This document shows positions 35,473 through 49,044 of a DNA stretch of 62,500 nt, piece by piece. A model generated the notes under the pieces. The model searched no databases, had not been told where the DNA came from, and saw nothing but the letters and a program-made list of their open reading frames with translations. The translations under genes and the position numbers were made by a program. Source of the stretch: Anaeromyces robustus (Eukaryota > Neocallimastigomycota > Neocallimastigomycetes > Neocallimastigales > Neocallimastigaceae); contig MCFG01000096.1 of assembly GCA_002104895.1 (NCBI GenBank), positions 1 to 62,500 on the forward strand. Direction: 5' to 3'. How positions within the stretch are numbered: position 1 is the stretch's first letter; each line of letters begins with the position of its first letter.

Positions 35473-38440
35473 TTAATTCTTTGGATTTAACCATGGATGT
35501 TCTAAAACAACCTTAATATTTGGTCTCTTCTTATAATCTTTATTTAACATTAACTTTATTAATTCATATAATTCAGGATTATCTGTAGTAAATTAAATAT
35601 ATATAAAATTATATTAAATGTATATTATAAATTTTAATAAATTGGTTTTAAAAAATATAAATATAAATATATTAAATTAAAATTAATTAATAAATAATGA
35701 TAATTATTTAATAATCTTATTATTATTATTATTATTATATTTATTTTATTTTTATTTTATTGTCATTTATTGTTATTTTTATACTTATACTTACTTTCTT
35801 CGAAATTTTCTGGGAATGATATTTCATTATAATTCATAGTAATTGATTTTCTTTTACCAGAAGAAGAACCACTACTAATTCTTTGTGAACTACAACTTGT
35901 TGGTAGTAGGTTAGTAGTAGTAGTAGTAGAAGGTTTAACTTCAAATGGAACACGTTTAAATACAATAGTGTATAATAAAACACCTAATGACCATATATCT
36001 TGTGGTGGTCCTTCATATTTATTTGTAAATGCTAATAATTATTTTCATATTGATAAATAAATAATAATAATAATAATAATAGTAATAATAATAAGATTAT
36101 AATTATATATAATTTTAATAAAGGGTCATATGCATTTATTTTATTTTTATATATATATATATTTAAACTTTATTATTATAATTATGTATTATTGTAAAAA
36201 AAATTTATATAAATTACTTTCGGGGGCCTGATGTCATTTTTTTTTTAAATAATATAAAAAAAATATAAAAATTATAAAGTTTATGAATATATAAATTAAT
36301 AATTTATTTATATATATAAATAAATTAAATATATATGAATTAATAAATAATAAGAATAATAATTATAATTAAAAAGGATTTATTATATATTAATACTCTT
36401 CTACTTACAGAATAATCACCACTAGAAACAAAGTATTTAAATATTTTTCCATCTTCATAATATGAACTTGAACCAAAATCAATTAACTTTACTTTTTTAG
36501 TTTCTTTATTAATGATAATATTTTCATCCTAATAAAATAAGATAAAATAAAATAAAATAAAATAAAATAAAATAAAATAAAATAAAATAAAAATATAATA
36601 TAATATAATATAATATAATATAATATAATATAATATAATATAATATAATATAATATAATATAATATAATATAATATAATAAATTGATAAATAATTAATTA
36701 ATAAATATATTTATTTATTAATTTTAAATGTAAAATTGTATATTATTCATAAAAAAAAAATATAATTATATATATAATTTCATTTATAATTAAAAAAAAA
36801 TTTATATATAATTTTTACCTTTATATCCATATGAACAATACCATGAGAATGAAGATGATGAACAATTTTTACTACTTGTAAAAATATTTCTCTAGCAGTT
36901 GGAATATCAATTTCAAAATTATCAATATATTCAAATAAGTCAATATCATGATCAGAATCCATTACAAAATAATAATAAATTTCATCTTGCCAGTAATCTA
37001 AAATACGTTGAATGCCTTCGAATGGATAATACTTTGTCAAATATAATAAAATATGAATTTCTGATGGAATTAATGTATTATTATCTCTCATCCAACTACT
37101 TCTTAAAATATTTGATCTGACAATAAATTTTATTATAACCTTTTAATCATTTTAATTAATATATATATACATATATTAAAAGATATTATTATTATTATTA
37201 TTATTATTGTTATTGTCATTCAATCCATTATATTTATATATATGTATTTATAATAATAATACTAACTTCTTCACCAGTTGATTTCTTCTTAGCTCTTCTA
37301 ACAAAACCAAAAGCACCTTGTCCTAAAGCTTCAATAATTTCATAATCATCTAATGTAGAACCTTTTAAATTTTTTTTTTTTTTTTTTTTTTTTTAATTAA
37401 ATAGATTAAAAAGTTATAAATAATTATTTTTTATTAATAATTTAAATTTAAATTAGAAATGTTATTCTTAATGGATATATAGTTTTAAATAAATAAATAA
37501 AAAATATTATAAATAGTTTTTTTTTTAAAAAAAAAAATACCTGAAGGAGGATAGCGAGTTAATAAATTCTCATGAGAAATAAGATTATTTATAATAACTT
37601 GCTAATAATTATTAATATAATATTTTTATTTTAAAAAAAAAAAATAAAATAGAAAAAATTATTATTAGTGTTAACGATAAAAATAATATATATATATAAT
37701 AATAATAATAAAAACCTTATTATTAAAACCAGTCAATTCTTTATATTAGAAATTATTGATTTATAATTAATAAATACATATAAATTAGTTTTAGGATAAT
37801 AAAAAATTTTTTAAAAAATAATTTTATATTTCTTACCACCAACAGAAGAAGCACTTTCTTCTTTTATAATTTCATTTTCTTTTTCTTCTATATTTTACAA
37901 ATTAAATATTATATTTTTAAAATTAAATTATTTGGTAAATAATAATTATATTAAAAAACTTTTTTTTTTTTTCGAAAAATTCTAATCATAATAACAATTA
38001 ACAATTAATAATATTAATAATATTTAAAATAAAATGTGAGATATAGAATAATAACCTTCAGGTGAACTGATAGTAATAGAAGTTGTTAATTCTTCATTAC
38101 TAGAGACTGGTTGTGAAATAGTATTATTAAAATCTTCATTAAACAACATATCAATTCCATCTTCTAATAATTTGATAGTAATAGATGTACAATGACAAGT
38201 TTCTCCATTTATGAAACCTTTTAATTTTTCATCTTCGATAATTTCAACAATATTAATTACTGTAGCATCAAAACCTTCTTTAAATTCCTCATTCTTTTTC
38301 AATTCAAATAATAATTTTGATTCAAGAGTATTTAATTTATCTTCATAATTAAAATAGGTTGTATGATCTTTTACTATATCAAATAACTCTTTACTATTAA
38401 TATTGAATTTTTTACTGGAACCTTTTGAAAAAATTGACAT
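35473..38440 (-). CDS. PAS-kinase-type (PSK-like) serine/threonine kinase
   Basis: Ten exons (minus): 38440-38056, 37887-37837, 37738-37716, 37601-37541, 37361-37267, 37139-36819, 36528-36409, 36227-36218, 36031-35795, 35582-35473. They sum to exactly 471 codons (470 residues). The kinase domain occupies about 180-470: GQGAFGFV, Lys209 in VIIKF, IPSEIHIL, HMDIKDENIII (Asp310), DFG (329-331), then APE supplied by a 10-nt microexon, and KYEGPPQDIWSLGVLLYTI. DIKDEN and the PPQDIWSLGVLLYT block match the PAS-kinase/Psk family that links nutrient state to sugar metabolism. The usual HRD Arg is Met here. The first ~130 residues (INGETCHCTSITIKLLEDG) show no PAS domain that I recognise; yeast Psk proteins are more than twice as long. 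A Ser/Thr-rich loop is inserted after VPFEVKPS. Confidence 0.85.
36218..36227 (-). other. 10-nt microexon encoding the kinase APE motif
   Basis: On the minus strand CATCAG|GCCCCCGAAA|GTAATT. The preceding exon ends in phase 0 (GGT GAT TAT TCT). The microexon reads GCC CCC GAA A, and the next exon begins CA TTT, giving ...GDYS-APE-TFTNKYEGPP. Without it the kinase lacks its conserved APE and the frame breaks. Its GC-rich core stands out sharply in a ~370-bp AT-only interval. Confidence 0.85.
36542..36681. repeat. compound pentanucleotide arrays in a kinase intron
   Basis: AAAAT-type units (36542-36592) run into about 17 TAATA units (36595-36681), inside the intron between exons 6 and 7 of the PAS-kinase-type gene. 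Confidence 0.95.
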
Positions 38441-39240
38441 TTTCGAAAATAATTATTGTTTTTAATTGATTGGTTTATTGATTAATAATAAATGTCAAAA
38501 AATTATATAAAGATTTTTAAATTTGAATAAAAAAATAAATATTTTAATATTTACACTTTAAATATAGTTTTAAAAGATAAAATAAGTAAAGATATTATAA
38601 AATGTTTTATAATATTATATATAATTTTATTTAATGTTATTTCTTTTTTTTTTTTTTTTTTTTTCTTATTATTATATTTTTGTTTACTATTTATTGTTTA
38701 TTGTTTATTGTTTATTATTTAATGTTAATGTATTTATTTATTTTTATTAAATATAATAAATCCAGTTGATAATAAATAATAAATAATCTGAATAAATCCA
38801 CTTAAGATTAATATTGTTATATAATGTGTATGTAACTGATAATTATTTTTTATAAAAAATGAATAGTTTTATAATTGTTATAATATTCTTTCAATAATTT
38901 AATTTAAAATTAATTTTTATATAAATATAAATTTCTCTTTGTCAATGATATTTTTATTAATTTATTATATGCAAAATTGTAAATAGTATGAATTAAAAAA
39001 AAAATTTCAATAATCTATAATAATATATCCATTAAAAATTAAACCATTTCTATTTTTTTTTTTCTATATTTCAAAAAATTAAAAAAAAAGCAAAATTTAA
39101 AAAAAAATAAAAAAAAAATAAAAATAAAAATAAAAATAAATTATAATAAAAGTGAAAAATATTTATATACAACACATTAATATTTGAAATAAATACCAAA
39201 TATAGAAAATTTTAATATATTGATTTTTGGATTATTGATT

Positions 39241-39271
<31 letters not shown>

Positions 39272-39305
39272 TTTTGTTAATTTATTTATTTATTTAATAT
39301 TGCTT

Positions 39306-39345
<40 letters not shown>

Positions 39346-41131
39346 TTTTTTCATTTATTTATTTATTTATATTAAAAAAAGAAAAGTATTTTCTATTTTC
39401 AGAATTGAGTTTTATCCATCTATCTTTTGATAATTAAATAAATAATTAAATAAATAATAAATAAAATAAATGAATAAATATTAATATTTTAAATAAATGA
39501 TAATATTATAAATTAATATGTAAATGTTATATTTATTATTTATACTTATTTGACATTCACTATTAATAAATGATAATTATTTTATCATTCACCATTTATA
39601 ATTAATGATTATTTTATCTTTCATAATTTATAATTTATGATGATTATTTAATTATATTATTTGTTATTTTCAAAATAAAAATATTCTCTAAATTTTCAAT
39701 GATTATTTTACTATTCAAACCTACCAATTGTTTGAAAAACATTTTTATTTTAGTATTTTTTTTAAAAAAAAAAAAAAAAGTTTCTTAGATAATATATAAG
39801 AAATATATTATCCATTATAATTCAATATAAAATAAATATAAATCTAATATATAAAAATATTCAATAATAAATATAATTAATATAAATTAATATATGGTAT
39901 TTACATTGTAATATATATCTGTAATGTAATTTTTTTTAATTTTTTAATTTTTGTTTATTTTTTTTATTAAGATATGCTTTTTTTAAAAAAGATAAAAAAT
40001 AATGAAACTTTATTTAAGAATTACCAAAATTATAAGAAAAGAAAAGAAAAAAAATACCATATAATGTAATTAAAGATGGTAAAAAAAAAAAAAAACTTAT
40101 TATAATTATGGATAAAAAAAAAATTATGATATTATAATTAATGCAATTTTTAACATTATAGTATCTCCTTTTATAAAAAAAATTTATTATTTTGTATTTT
40201 TTTTTTTTTTTTTGATTTTATAATAATTTCTGTATTTTTTTTTTTTTTTTTTTTTTTACCAAAATTAAATATTAAAAATTTATTAATCCATAATACAGAA
40301 ATAAATATTAGGTATGACTATTAATGTATAAAAATGTTAAAAAAAAAATTAAATAATTAATATTGAATAATAAAAAAAATATTATAAAATATTATATATA
40401 AATTTACTTTATAACAAAAGATTATTAATTAATCTTATTTTATGTTAACAACAATATAATTTAATTATATATATATTTTTGTTTAAAAAAAAAAAAAAAA
40501 AATAAGACTTGATTATAATATAATATATTAAAAAAAGATTATCATATTTATATATAATAAATTCTCATATTTTTCATTTATGATACATTTTTTGATTTGA
40601 AATTTAAATTATCATTTTTTTAAATCAATTAAACTTTAAATAATATAATAATAATTATTATATATAATATATTTTATTAAGAATTATTGATTGATTGATT
40701 GATCAAGTTTTTATACTTTTTTTTTCTTGATATATGGAATGTTACACTTTGACATAATTTTTATTTGAGTTATGATTTTAAATATAAATAAATTATTAAA
40801 TACGAATACTAATATTTTTATATAATTATTTATTTTATTGTTTTTTTTTTTATTCTTTCAATTTTTAAAAAATCATATGAATAGAAAATATTTTTTTTAA
40901 AAAAAAAAAAAAAAAAGAGTTATATATGTAATATAAGATACAAATGCATAATAAATAATAGATAGTACTTTTTAAATAAAAATATTATATCAATAAATCA
41001 TATATATATTATATTATATATATATATTTATATAATTTTACAATATATATTTTTAAATAATAAATAAATGAATAAATACAAATAATTTTATATATATTGT
41101 AATTTTTTTATTTTATTTTATTTTATAATCT
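38441..41131. other. AT-rich intergenic stretch
   Basis: No coding signal. It holds a TTTA array at about 39283-39370, several T-run/A-run junctions (for example 39756-39779 and 40891-40916) and long homopolymers. Confidence 0.7.
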
Positions 41132-44100
41132 TTATTCTGGAATAGTATTAATTACTTGTTCTATTCTATTAGCTTCTTGTTTTAATTGTATTTGTACACT
41201 TAAAAGATCATTACAAAATCTACGATATTCATGTTTATCTGAATTTACTAAAGTGAAATAGCAACGTTCTAAAAATGCTTTATTTCTTTTAAATTCATCA
41301 AATTCTAATTTTCTATTATTTATTTCTTTTTGTTTATTAATTAATTCACATTTTAATATTTCATTATTTAATAATAATTGTTCAAGGGTAACTTTAGAAT
41401 TTTCATAACTTGAATATATTTTATCAATAACTTTACGATTATCTTCAGATTCTTTATTTAATTCATTAATCTGTTCTAAAAGTTTATTATTTTCACTCTT
41501 TTGGAATTCATTTTCATGTTCTATATTAACTTTATAATTATTAAATTGAACACTTATATTATTATATTTCATTTTATAATCTTCTAATCCTTGTTTTAAA
41601 CTACTTATTTCATCATTACATAAAATAATTTTTTCATTCATCGCTACTTTAATTTCATTAATTTCAATAGGATCTGATTTAATTTCTTTAATTTCTTCTC
41701 TTAATTTTTTACATTCTTCTTCTAATTGAACTCGTTGTTCTTCAGATTTTTGTAATGTTTGTTCCTTATATTCAATTTCTTCATTGAGTGTTTCAATTTT
41801 CTTTATACTCATAATATGAGCTTCTTCAGTTTTAGCTATTTTTTCTTCTATATAGGTTTCAATTTTTTGAGTATTATAAATTGCATTTTTAATATCATCT
41901 TTATCTTCATATTCTTCTAACCTTCTCTTTAAGATTTCTATATATTTTTCTTCATCTTCTAATTTTTTCTTCATCGTTACGGTTTTATTTTTAAGAGTAC
42001 GATTTTCATCTTTTAATCCTTCATTAGTTATCACTAATTTTGATATTTTTTCACTTAATTTAACTCTTAAATCTTCTAAAGTATTTTGAGCTTGAGTTAA
42101 ATCAAATTTTAAAACATTTGAAGATACATTACCTTTATCTAATTCATATCTTAATTCATTTTCTATTGTTTGTAAACGTGAATTTTCTGCTATATTTTCA
42201 TTTAATTTTTTCTTTAATTCTTGTTCTGCTTTTTCTAAATCACTAATTCTTTTTTCTTTAGTCACAATAAGATTTTTATTTTTTTTCTTTAAATAAATTA
42301 ATTCATCTTCTACTCGATATTTATCTGACATAACTTTACTATAATCTGAAGTAACTTTTTCTAAGGATGAAAGATATTCTTCCATTCTTAATTGTATAAT
42401 TTCTTTTTCCCTTTTACAATCATCTAATGATTTTGTTAATTCTATGGAATGAATATTTGCTTTCCTTCTTTCTAATATCATTTCAGATTCTGCGGTTTCA
42501 ATTTTTTTTTCTAATTGTTTAATATTTTCATTTAAATTATCAATATGTTTTAAAGAATTTTGATAAGTTGTTTGAAGTTCATTATATTTTTTAATATAAT
42601 CTTGAATAACATCTTTTAATCGATTATTTTCAGTAGTTTTTTCTTTAAATTGAGCGGATAAAGCTAATAATTCAAAATCTAAATTTTTAGATTTTTCTAT
42701 TTCACTTGCTAATTGACTTTGAGCTGCTTTACATTCAATAGATAATTTTTTTAAGGAATTATTTAAAATTTGATTTTGAGCTTGAACTTCTTGATTTCCC
42801 TTTTTAGCTTCTTTTTTCCATTCATTAACTGAATTACTTATTTCAACATATTTATCCATTAATTCTTGATATTTTAATTGAGATTTATCATAATTATTAT
42901 TAACCCTTACAATTTCTTTTTCTTTTGAATTCATTTCATTTTGTAATAATTCATTTTTTGCTCTTAACTATAAATAATTAAAAAATAATAAAGTAAAAAA
43001 AAAATAAAATAAAAAAATTAAATAAATAAATATAGTTACTAAGAAAAAAAAATACTTAAAATATTAATTGTATAATATATATGTATATGTACATATAATA
43101 TATATAATATTTTGTTATTATATAGATAGACATATATATATATAAATTTATTAAATGTTCTTGTAATTTTTTTTTTCATTTTATTTTACTTTCTTAAAAA
43201 TATATAATATATATATATATATACCTCATATTTTTCTCTTTCTTGACTAAAACAAAAAGATATAGATCCTGCTAATTGGGCTCTAATATATCTAATATCA
43301 TCTTTTAATCTTGATTCTTCTAATTCTTTCCAAGTATCTATAAATAAACAAGATTTTTTCATTTTTTCTAATATATATTGACATTGTTTATTAGCTTTTC
43401 TTTCATCATTTAATTCATCTTCTAAAAAATGAATTTTTTGAATTAATTTTTGAATTTCTTTATCTTTTTTATTATCTAAATCATGAAATAATATCCCAGG
43501 AAAAGGTTCTTCTATTCCTTTATTTGTAATATCTAATTTATAATAACCTCCTGTACCAATTCCTGGTCCACCTTCATTTTTACGTATTAATTTTGTATTA
43601 TAAGTTATTTTTTGATCAATTAATTTTCTTTGTTTTTCCGAAATATAAATATGATTATTAGGATAAGTTTTTATTTTATCATTATTGGTTTGAATAGTAG
43701 AATCATTATAAATATATACATCAGGAGTAGAAATTAAACCTTTACTATCTTCTTCTTCATTAATTTCATTTATAGATGGGAAAAAAAATTCAGCATTTTT
43801 AATACAATGACAATAAGATTCTTCTAATAATTTAATACAATGTTGACAAATTTTATGATTAAAAAATTTTTCAATTTTTTTATATTTATCTTTTTTTAAT
43901 TCTTTTTCAAATCCTACTAAATCTGAAGATTGGAGTAATTTTATATTTTTATAATTATCTTGATTATCTTTTTTTCTTTCAAAAATTAATTTAAATATTT
44001 CTAATCCTTTTTTTCTTTCTTCATTTATCTTCCTAATTTGTTCCTGATAGGATTCTTCTTTTTCTTCATTTTTTTCCTTTTCTTTCTCATTTTCATTATC

Positions 44101-44358
44101 TTCCTTTTTTTCTTTTTCTTCATTTTCATTCTCCTCTTCTATTACATTTATATTTTGTTCACCTTTTTTATTTATTTCATTATTATTTGAATCATGATAT
44201 ATTGAACCTATTGGAGGTAAAGGTAAATTATGTTTATTAATAAATGATATAGTTGTATTAGTTGTATTATTATTATCAATATTTGCTTGACTAAATATAT
44301 TTATTAATCGATCTGGATTATCCTGAACACTTTCAAAAATTTTTTTAGATGATAACAT
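41132..44358 (-). CDS. large coiled-coil protein of unknown function
   Basis: Two exons (minus), 44358-43225 and 42967-41132, give 989 residues; the junction is phase 0 and joins EREKYE to LRAKNELLQ. Residues 1-90 are disordered, then highly acidic/Lys-rich (ENENEEKEKKEDNENEKEKE). A middle region (about 130-330) has a small Cys/His cluster (CQHCIKLLEESYCHC) and GGPGIGTGGYYKLDI. From about 290 to 970 the sequence is near-continuous heptad-pattern coiled coil rich in Glu, Lys, Leu and Asn. No motor, kinase or membrane segment is present. Family not recognised. Length and pattern would suit a structural scaffold such as a spindle-pole, basal-body, Golgi-tether or cytoskeletal protein, but nothing in the sequence decides between these. 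Confidence 0.85.
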
Positions 44359-44471
44359 TTTTATACAATATTATTATAATTAATTATCTTTTTTTTTTCT
44401 TTATGTTAATTAAAATAAAATAATAAATTAATAAGATATTTGTTTTTTTATAGAAGTATGATTACTATTAC

Positions 44472-44511
<40 letters not shown>

Positions 44512-46517
44512 GTAAAAAAAATTTTTATTGACACTAAATGATTAAATGTATTTGTATAAAAAAATGATGATAAACTTGAATGTACTGATGTAAAATGTAT
44601 TATGATAAATAGTATGCTGAATAAAAAACTGAATCTATTGTATTTACAAATGATTTAAATAAAACTTATAAAAAAAATAAAGAAAAGTAATGAATTTTGA
44701 TTTTAAAATGTAAAATGCATTGTATTTGTATTGGTATATTAAAAATTTTATATAATTGTTAAAAAAAAAAAAAATAAAAAAAAAAAAAAAGTTTTATTGA
44801 ATTGGTATTTTTTTTAATTGGTTAAAATATAAAAAAATGTTAATTATTAATAAAATATAATTATTGAAAAAAATAATAATGAGTTATATGTTATTATAAT
44901 TGATAAATAAAAAACAACTTTTTTTTTTTTTAATAAAAAATTTATAATAGAAATTCCATAATTCAAAATATTATGACAGAAATATATAATAAAAAAAATT
45001 AATTTAAAAGATGTATATAAAAAAAATTTATATATATAAAACAGTATATATATAAAGATTAACGAATTAAATGAAAAAAGGAAATTTTCATTTTATTATA
45101 AGTGTCGGTTTAATAGATTAAATATAAAATAATTAATATAAAATACTAATAATAATATAATGATATAGTATTATAACCTTCATTCATTAAATATAATATG
45201 CATTATTTAAATCATATTAGTTAAATCAAATTATCTGATGAATATAGTAAAATTCTAAAAAAAAATTTTAGATGTAATATTTTTATTTTTAGTATCACAG
45301 AAAATATATATATAGTAAAAAGAAATATAAAAATTTATATTTTTTAAAGTTCAATAATATTTTTTTTTATCTTTTTTGTATGGATTAGTTTATTATTAAA
45401 GGAATATATACATATTTTACGGTATATATAATAATACTATTGTCTATTGTTTTTCTTTTCCTCTTTTATATTGGAATTGTTAATCATTTTAATAATATTA
45501 AAATAACAATAATAAATAATTATATATTAATATATTTATATTTTTATTCATTATCACTGATATTATTATTATAATTATTATTATTATTATTAAAAAGATC
45601 GAAAAGAGAAATCTTATAATAATAAATTAAAAAAAAAAAAAAGAAAGAAAAAAAAAGAAAAAAAAATTAAAAATAAAGTATTTAAGATTATGTTGGGGGA
45701 TAGTATTTATTTTTAGATAGAAATTTAGATTTAATAAAATTCTAAATTACGTTATACAACCTTAAAAAAAATTTCATTTTAAAGTTTTATGATTTATATG
45801 GATGAAAATATAATAAAATTAAATTAAAAAATTAATTACAATTATAATTATGTAAAAGTGAAAAAAAAAAAACATATAATTACAAAAAGTCATTATATTT
45901 GATTTAATTATTAATTATTAATTATTATTTTATTATTTTTATTATTATTAACTATTTTTATTAATTATCTTTAATTATCTTTTTTTTTTTTTTTTTTTTT
46001 TTTCATTGTTGTTATAATTATTATAGTTGTTGTTCTGATGTTTTATTTTATTTTATTTTATTTTATTTTATTTTATTTTATTTTATTTTATTTTATTTTA
46101 TTTTATTTTATTTTATTTTATTTTATTTTATTTTATTTTATTTTATTTTATTATTTTCTCTTAATTTTGTTTAATTCATTATTATTGTTATTATTTTTAT
46201 TTCATTTTTGATCTTTAGATTACTTTATAAAAATTTTATAAACACTAAAAATGTATATTATGACAAATGTCTTTATTAAAAAAAAAATGTCTTTTTTTTT
46301 TATTCATTTTCATTAGTATAATTAATTTATTTTATTTAAAAAAAAAAGATAATCAATTATTATTATTAAATTTTAATAAAAAAGAAGATAGTTTTAAATA
46401 TAGAAAAGAAAAATAAAATAAAATAAAATAAGTATATAAAAATTGATGCATACTGATGTATATTTATTTATATATATATATACTTTTACTTTTTTTTTTT
46501 TTTTTTTTTTTGATTTT
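44359..46517. other. AT-rich intergenic stretch
   Basis: No gene is seen. It includes an ATT trinucleotide run (44460-44512) just upstream of the coiled-coil gene and a TTTTA array at 46041-46150. The first few hundred bases should contain the coiled-coil gene promoter. Confidence 0.7.
46041..46150. repeat. (TTTTA)22 pentanucleotide array
   Basis: 110 bp of perfect TTTTA units, 370 bp beyond the stop of the phosphodiesterase gene. Confidence 0.97.
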
Positions 46518-49044
46518 CTATATATTTAAGACTTTATCAAATAATGCTCTACCATTAGATGTAGAATTATTTGGTGCTGGTTTAATCTTTAATATTCTAC
46601 ACATTACATCATAAAGTTCTGTATTTGAAAATGGTTCTAATGTATAATTTACTTTTTTCTGGAATGATGGTCCTTTAGCTAAGAATATGGCTTTCATGTC
46701 ATCTAATGAATTTTCATATCCATGTATACCTCTTGGATAAGATTCTTCACTAAAACCATTTTTAACAACCCAACAATATGGCTTTATTGAAATAAAAAGA
46801 TTTTTTTTTTTTTTTTTAATTAAAATTATTATTATTATTATATAAAAGGATTAGACAAAAAAAGATTAATAAATGAATAACAAAATTCTTTTTAATTAAT
46901 ATATATATTAATAGTTTTATATATATTGTTTATTATTATTATTATTTTTAATTTTTTTTTTTTTTAACTTACTGGTTTTGGCACTAGAATAAGGGGTGAA
47001 ATACGATTATTATTTAATCTTGAATAATGATAACGATCTGGAACGAGTCTTTTTTGATCTTTAGTTAAATTTTTATCCGTAAGCCATACTTGATAAAGTG
47101 TTTCATTTCCAACTTTACTAGCATTTAATAATTTATCATATATTGGATTAATATCTTTTGATATATAATATATTATTAGATTAGAAATATATTTATTAGT
47201 TATTAATCAATTATTATTAATATTAATTCATTTATTTATTTCATAATAATATTTATTATACACAATATGGATTATTCATTAAATATTAAATATTTACCTG
47301 ATACATTTTTTGGATTTATTGAAGCCACTGATAATTTATAATATAATATATAAATATAATAAAAATCAATGAATTAAAATATTAAAATATTGAAAATAAA
47401 TAATTTATTATTAATATATATATATATAATGTATAATGATCTATAATATATATATATAATATATATAATATATATAATTATCACTTACTCGGATAGGTAT
47501 CAAATACATCTATTTTATTCATATCAATATAATCATCAACAAATAATGCTTTTGAAGGATCCGATTTTGCCATACCATGATCACTAACTACCATAATATC
47601 AATGAAATTTATTAATTCACTATCTTCTAATTTTGAAATAAATTTTGAAAACATTTGATCAATTTCTATTAAAGTTCTATTAATTTCATCTGAATCTGGT
47701 CCATATTTATGTGCTGTAGAATCTAAGTCTGGAATATAAACTGAAATAAATGATGGTCTATCTTTTGCAGGTAATTCAAGCCATTCAAAAATAGCATCTA
47801 CCTTTTCATCTAAATCCATATCTTTATATGGTACTACATAATTTGGTTTTTCACCTTTAATAGAAGCTTCAGAACCAATCCTTTATTATTAATATATATA
47901 TATATAATATATATTAATATTAAATGTTAAATATTAAATAATAATAATATCAAAAAAAAAAAAAAGGTATATATATATGTTATATAACAAATAATAATAA
48001 CATATAATAGTTATAACAAATAATAATAACATATAATAATTATAACAAATAATTATTATATATATATATATGTTTATATATTTGAAATATAATTAATTTT
48101 ACCACATAAGACTAGCTGTTTTATGTCCATTCTTATTGGCTGTAACCCATAACTAAAACAATATATTATATCAAAACAATCAAAAAAAAAAAAAAAAAAT
48201 TCAATTTTATGTAATAAAAAAAAAAAATATTATTAAATATTTATGAAATAAAATTATAACAAATAATAATAATAATAATACTTACAGGTTCTCCTTTAAA
48301 CCATTTACTATCTACATCTTTTATACATGCTTGATCTTTATAATGAAAAGTAGCATTTAATGATGGATCAAAAAATACATTTGAAACAATTCCATGGTAT
48401 TCTGGTAATAAACCTGTTATTATTGAATAATGATTTGGGAAAGTTTCTGTTGGAAATTGGGATATCATATATTCAGCAGAAATACCAAGTTCAGCTATAG
48501 TTGCTAAAGTTGGAGTTTTTCTACGATCTAAATATTCTCTTCTAAAACCATCTAATGAAAAAAGTATAAGTGTTGTTTTTACGTTGGATGGATCTATTTT
48601 TTTATCATGATATGTACTAATAATGAATGTTGCAATAAAAACAATACATAATAATACTGTCCAAATATTTAATGCAAGTTTTAAAACACCTTGGTGATTT
48701 TGTTTCTAAAACATTTAAAAGATAGAAAATAATAATGAAACATATATATAAAATATATAATATATAATATATATATATATATTTTAATTTTTATAACAAA
48801 AAAAAAAGGTAAATATTTAGTCATATAATGTAATATAATAATAATATATTAATATTAATTATTTAATAAAACTTACTTCTGTTATGGAAGCTATTTCTAA
48901 ATTTTCAAAATCATTATCATCATTTTTTATTAAAAGTTGAATTGAATCATCATCTTGATTATTTGGAACAATATTATTAATAATTTTATGTTTTACTAAT
49001 CTCTTTCTTTTTTTGTTTTTTACTTTAAGATTTTCTTCTTGCAT
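46518..49044 (-). CDS. ecto-nucleotide pyrophosphatase/phosphodiesterase
   Basis: Releases nucleoside monophosphates from extracellular nucleotides and related phosphodiesters. Seven exons (minus): 49044-48877, 48705-48286, 48152-48103, 47880-47489, 47327-47298, 47154-46973, 46781-46518, totalling 502 codons (501 residues). It is a type II membrane protein: a basic cytosolic tail, one membrane span (about 65-86), then the catalytic domain. Metal and nucleophile residues are all present: LDGFR (Asp108), FPTETFPNHYS (nucleophile Thr144), IPDLDSTAHKYGP (Asp264, His270), SDHGM (Asp313, His314) and the final IHGYEN histidine. It lacks the C-terminal nuclease-like domain of animal NPPs, as yeast Npp1 does. 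One exon is only 30 nt. AT-rich introns of 85-208 bp interrupt conserved blocks without frame loss. Likely role: nucleotide and phosphate scavenging. Confidence 0.94.
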
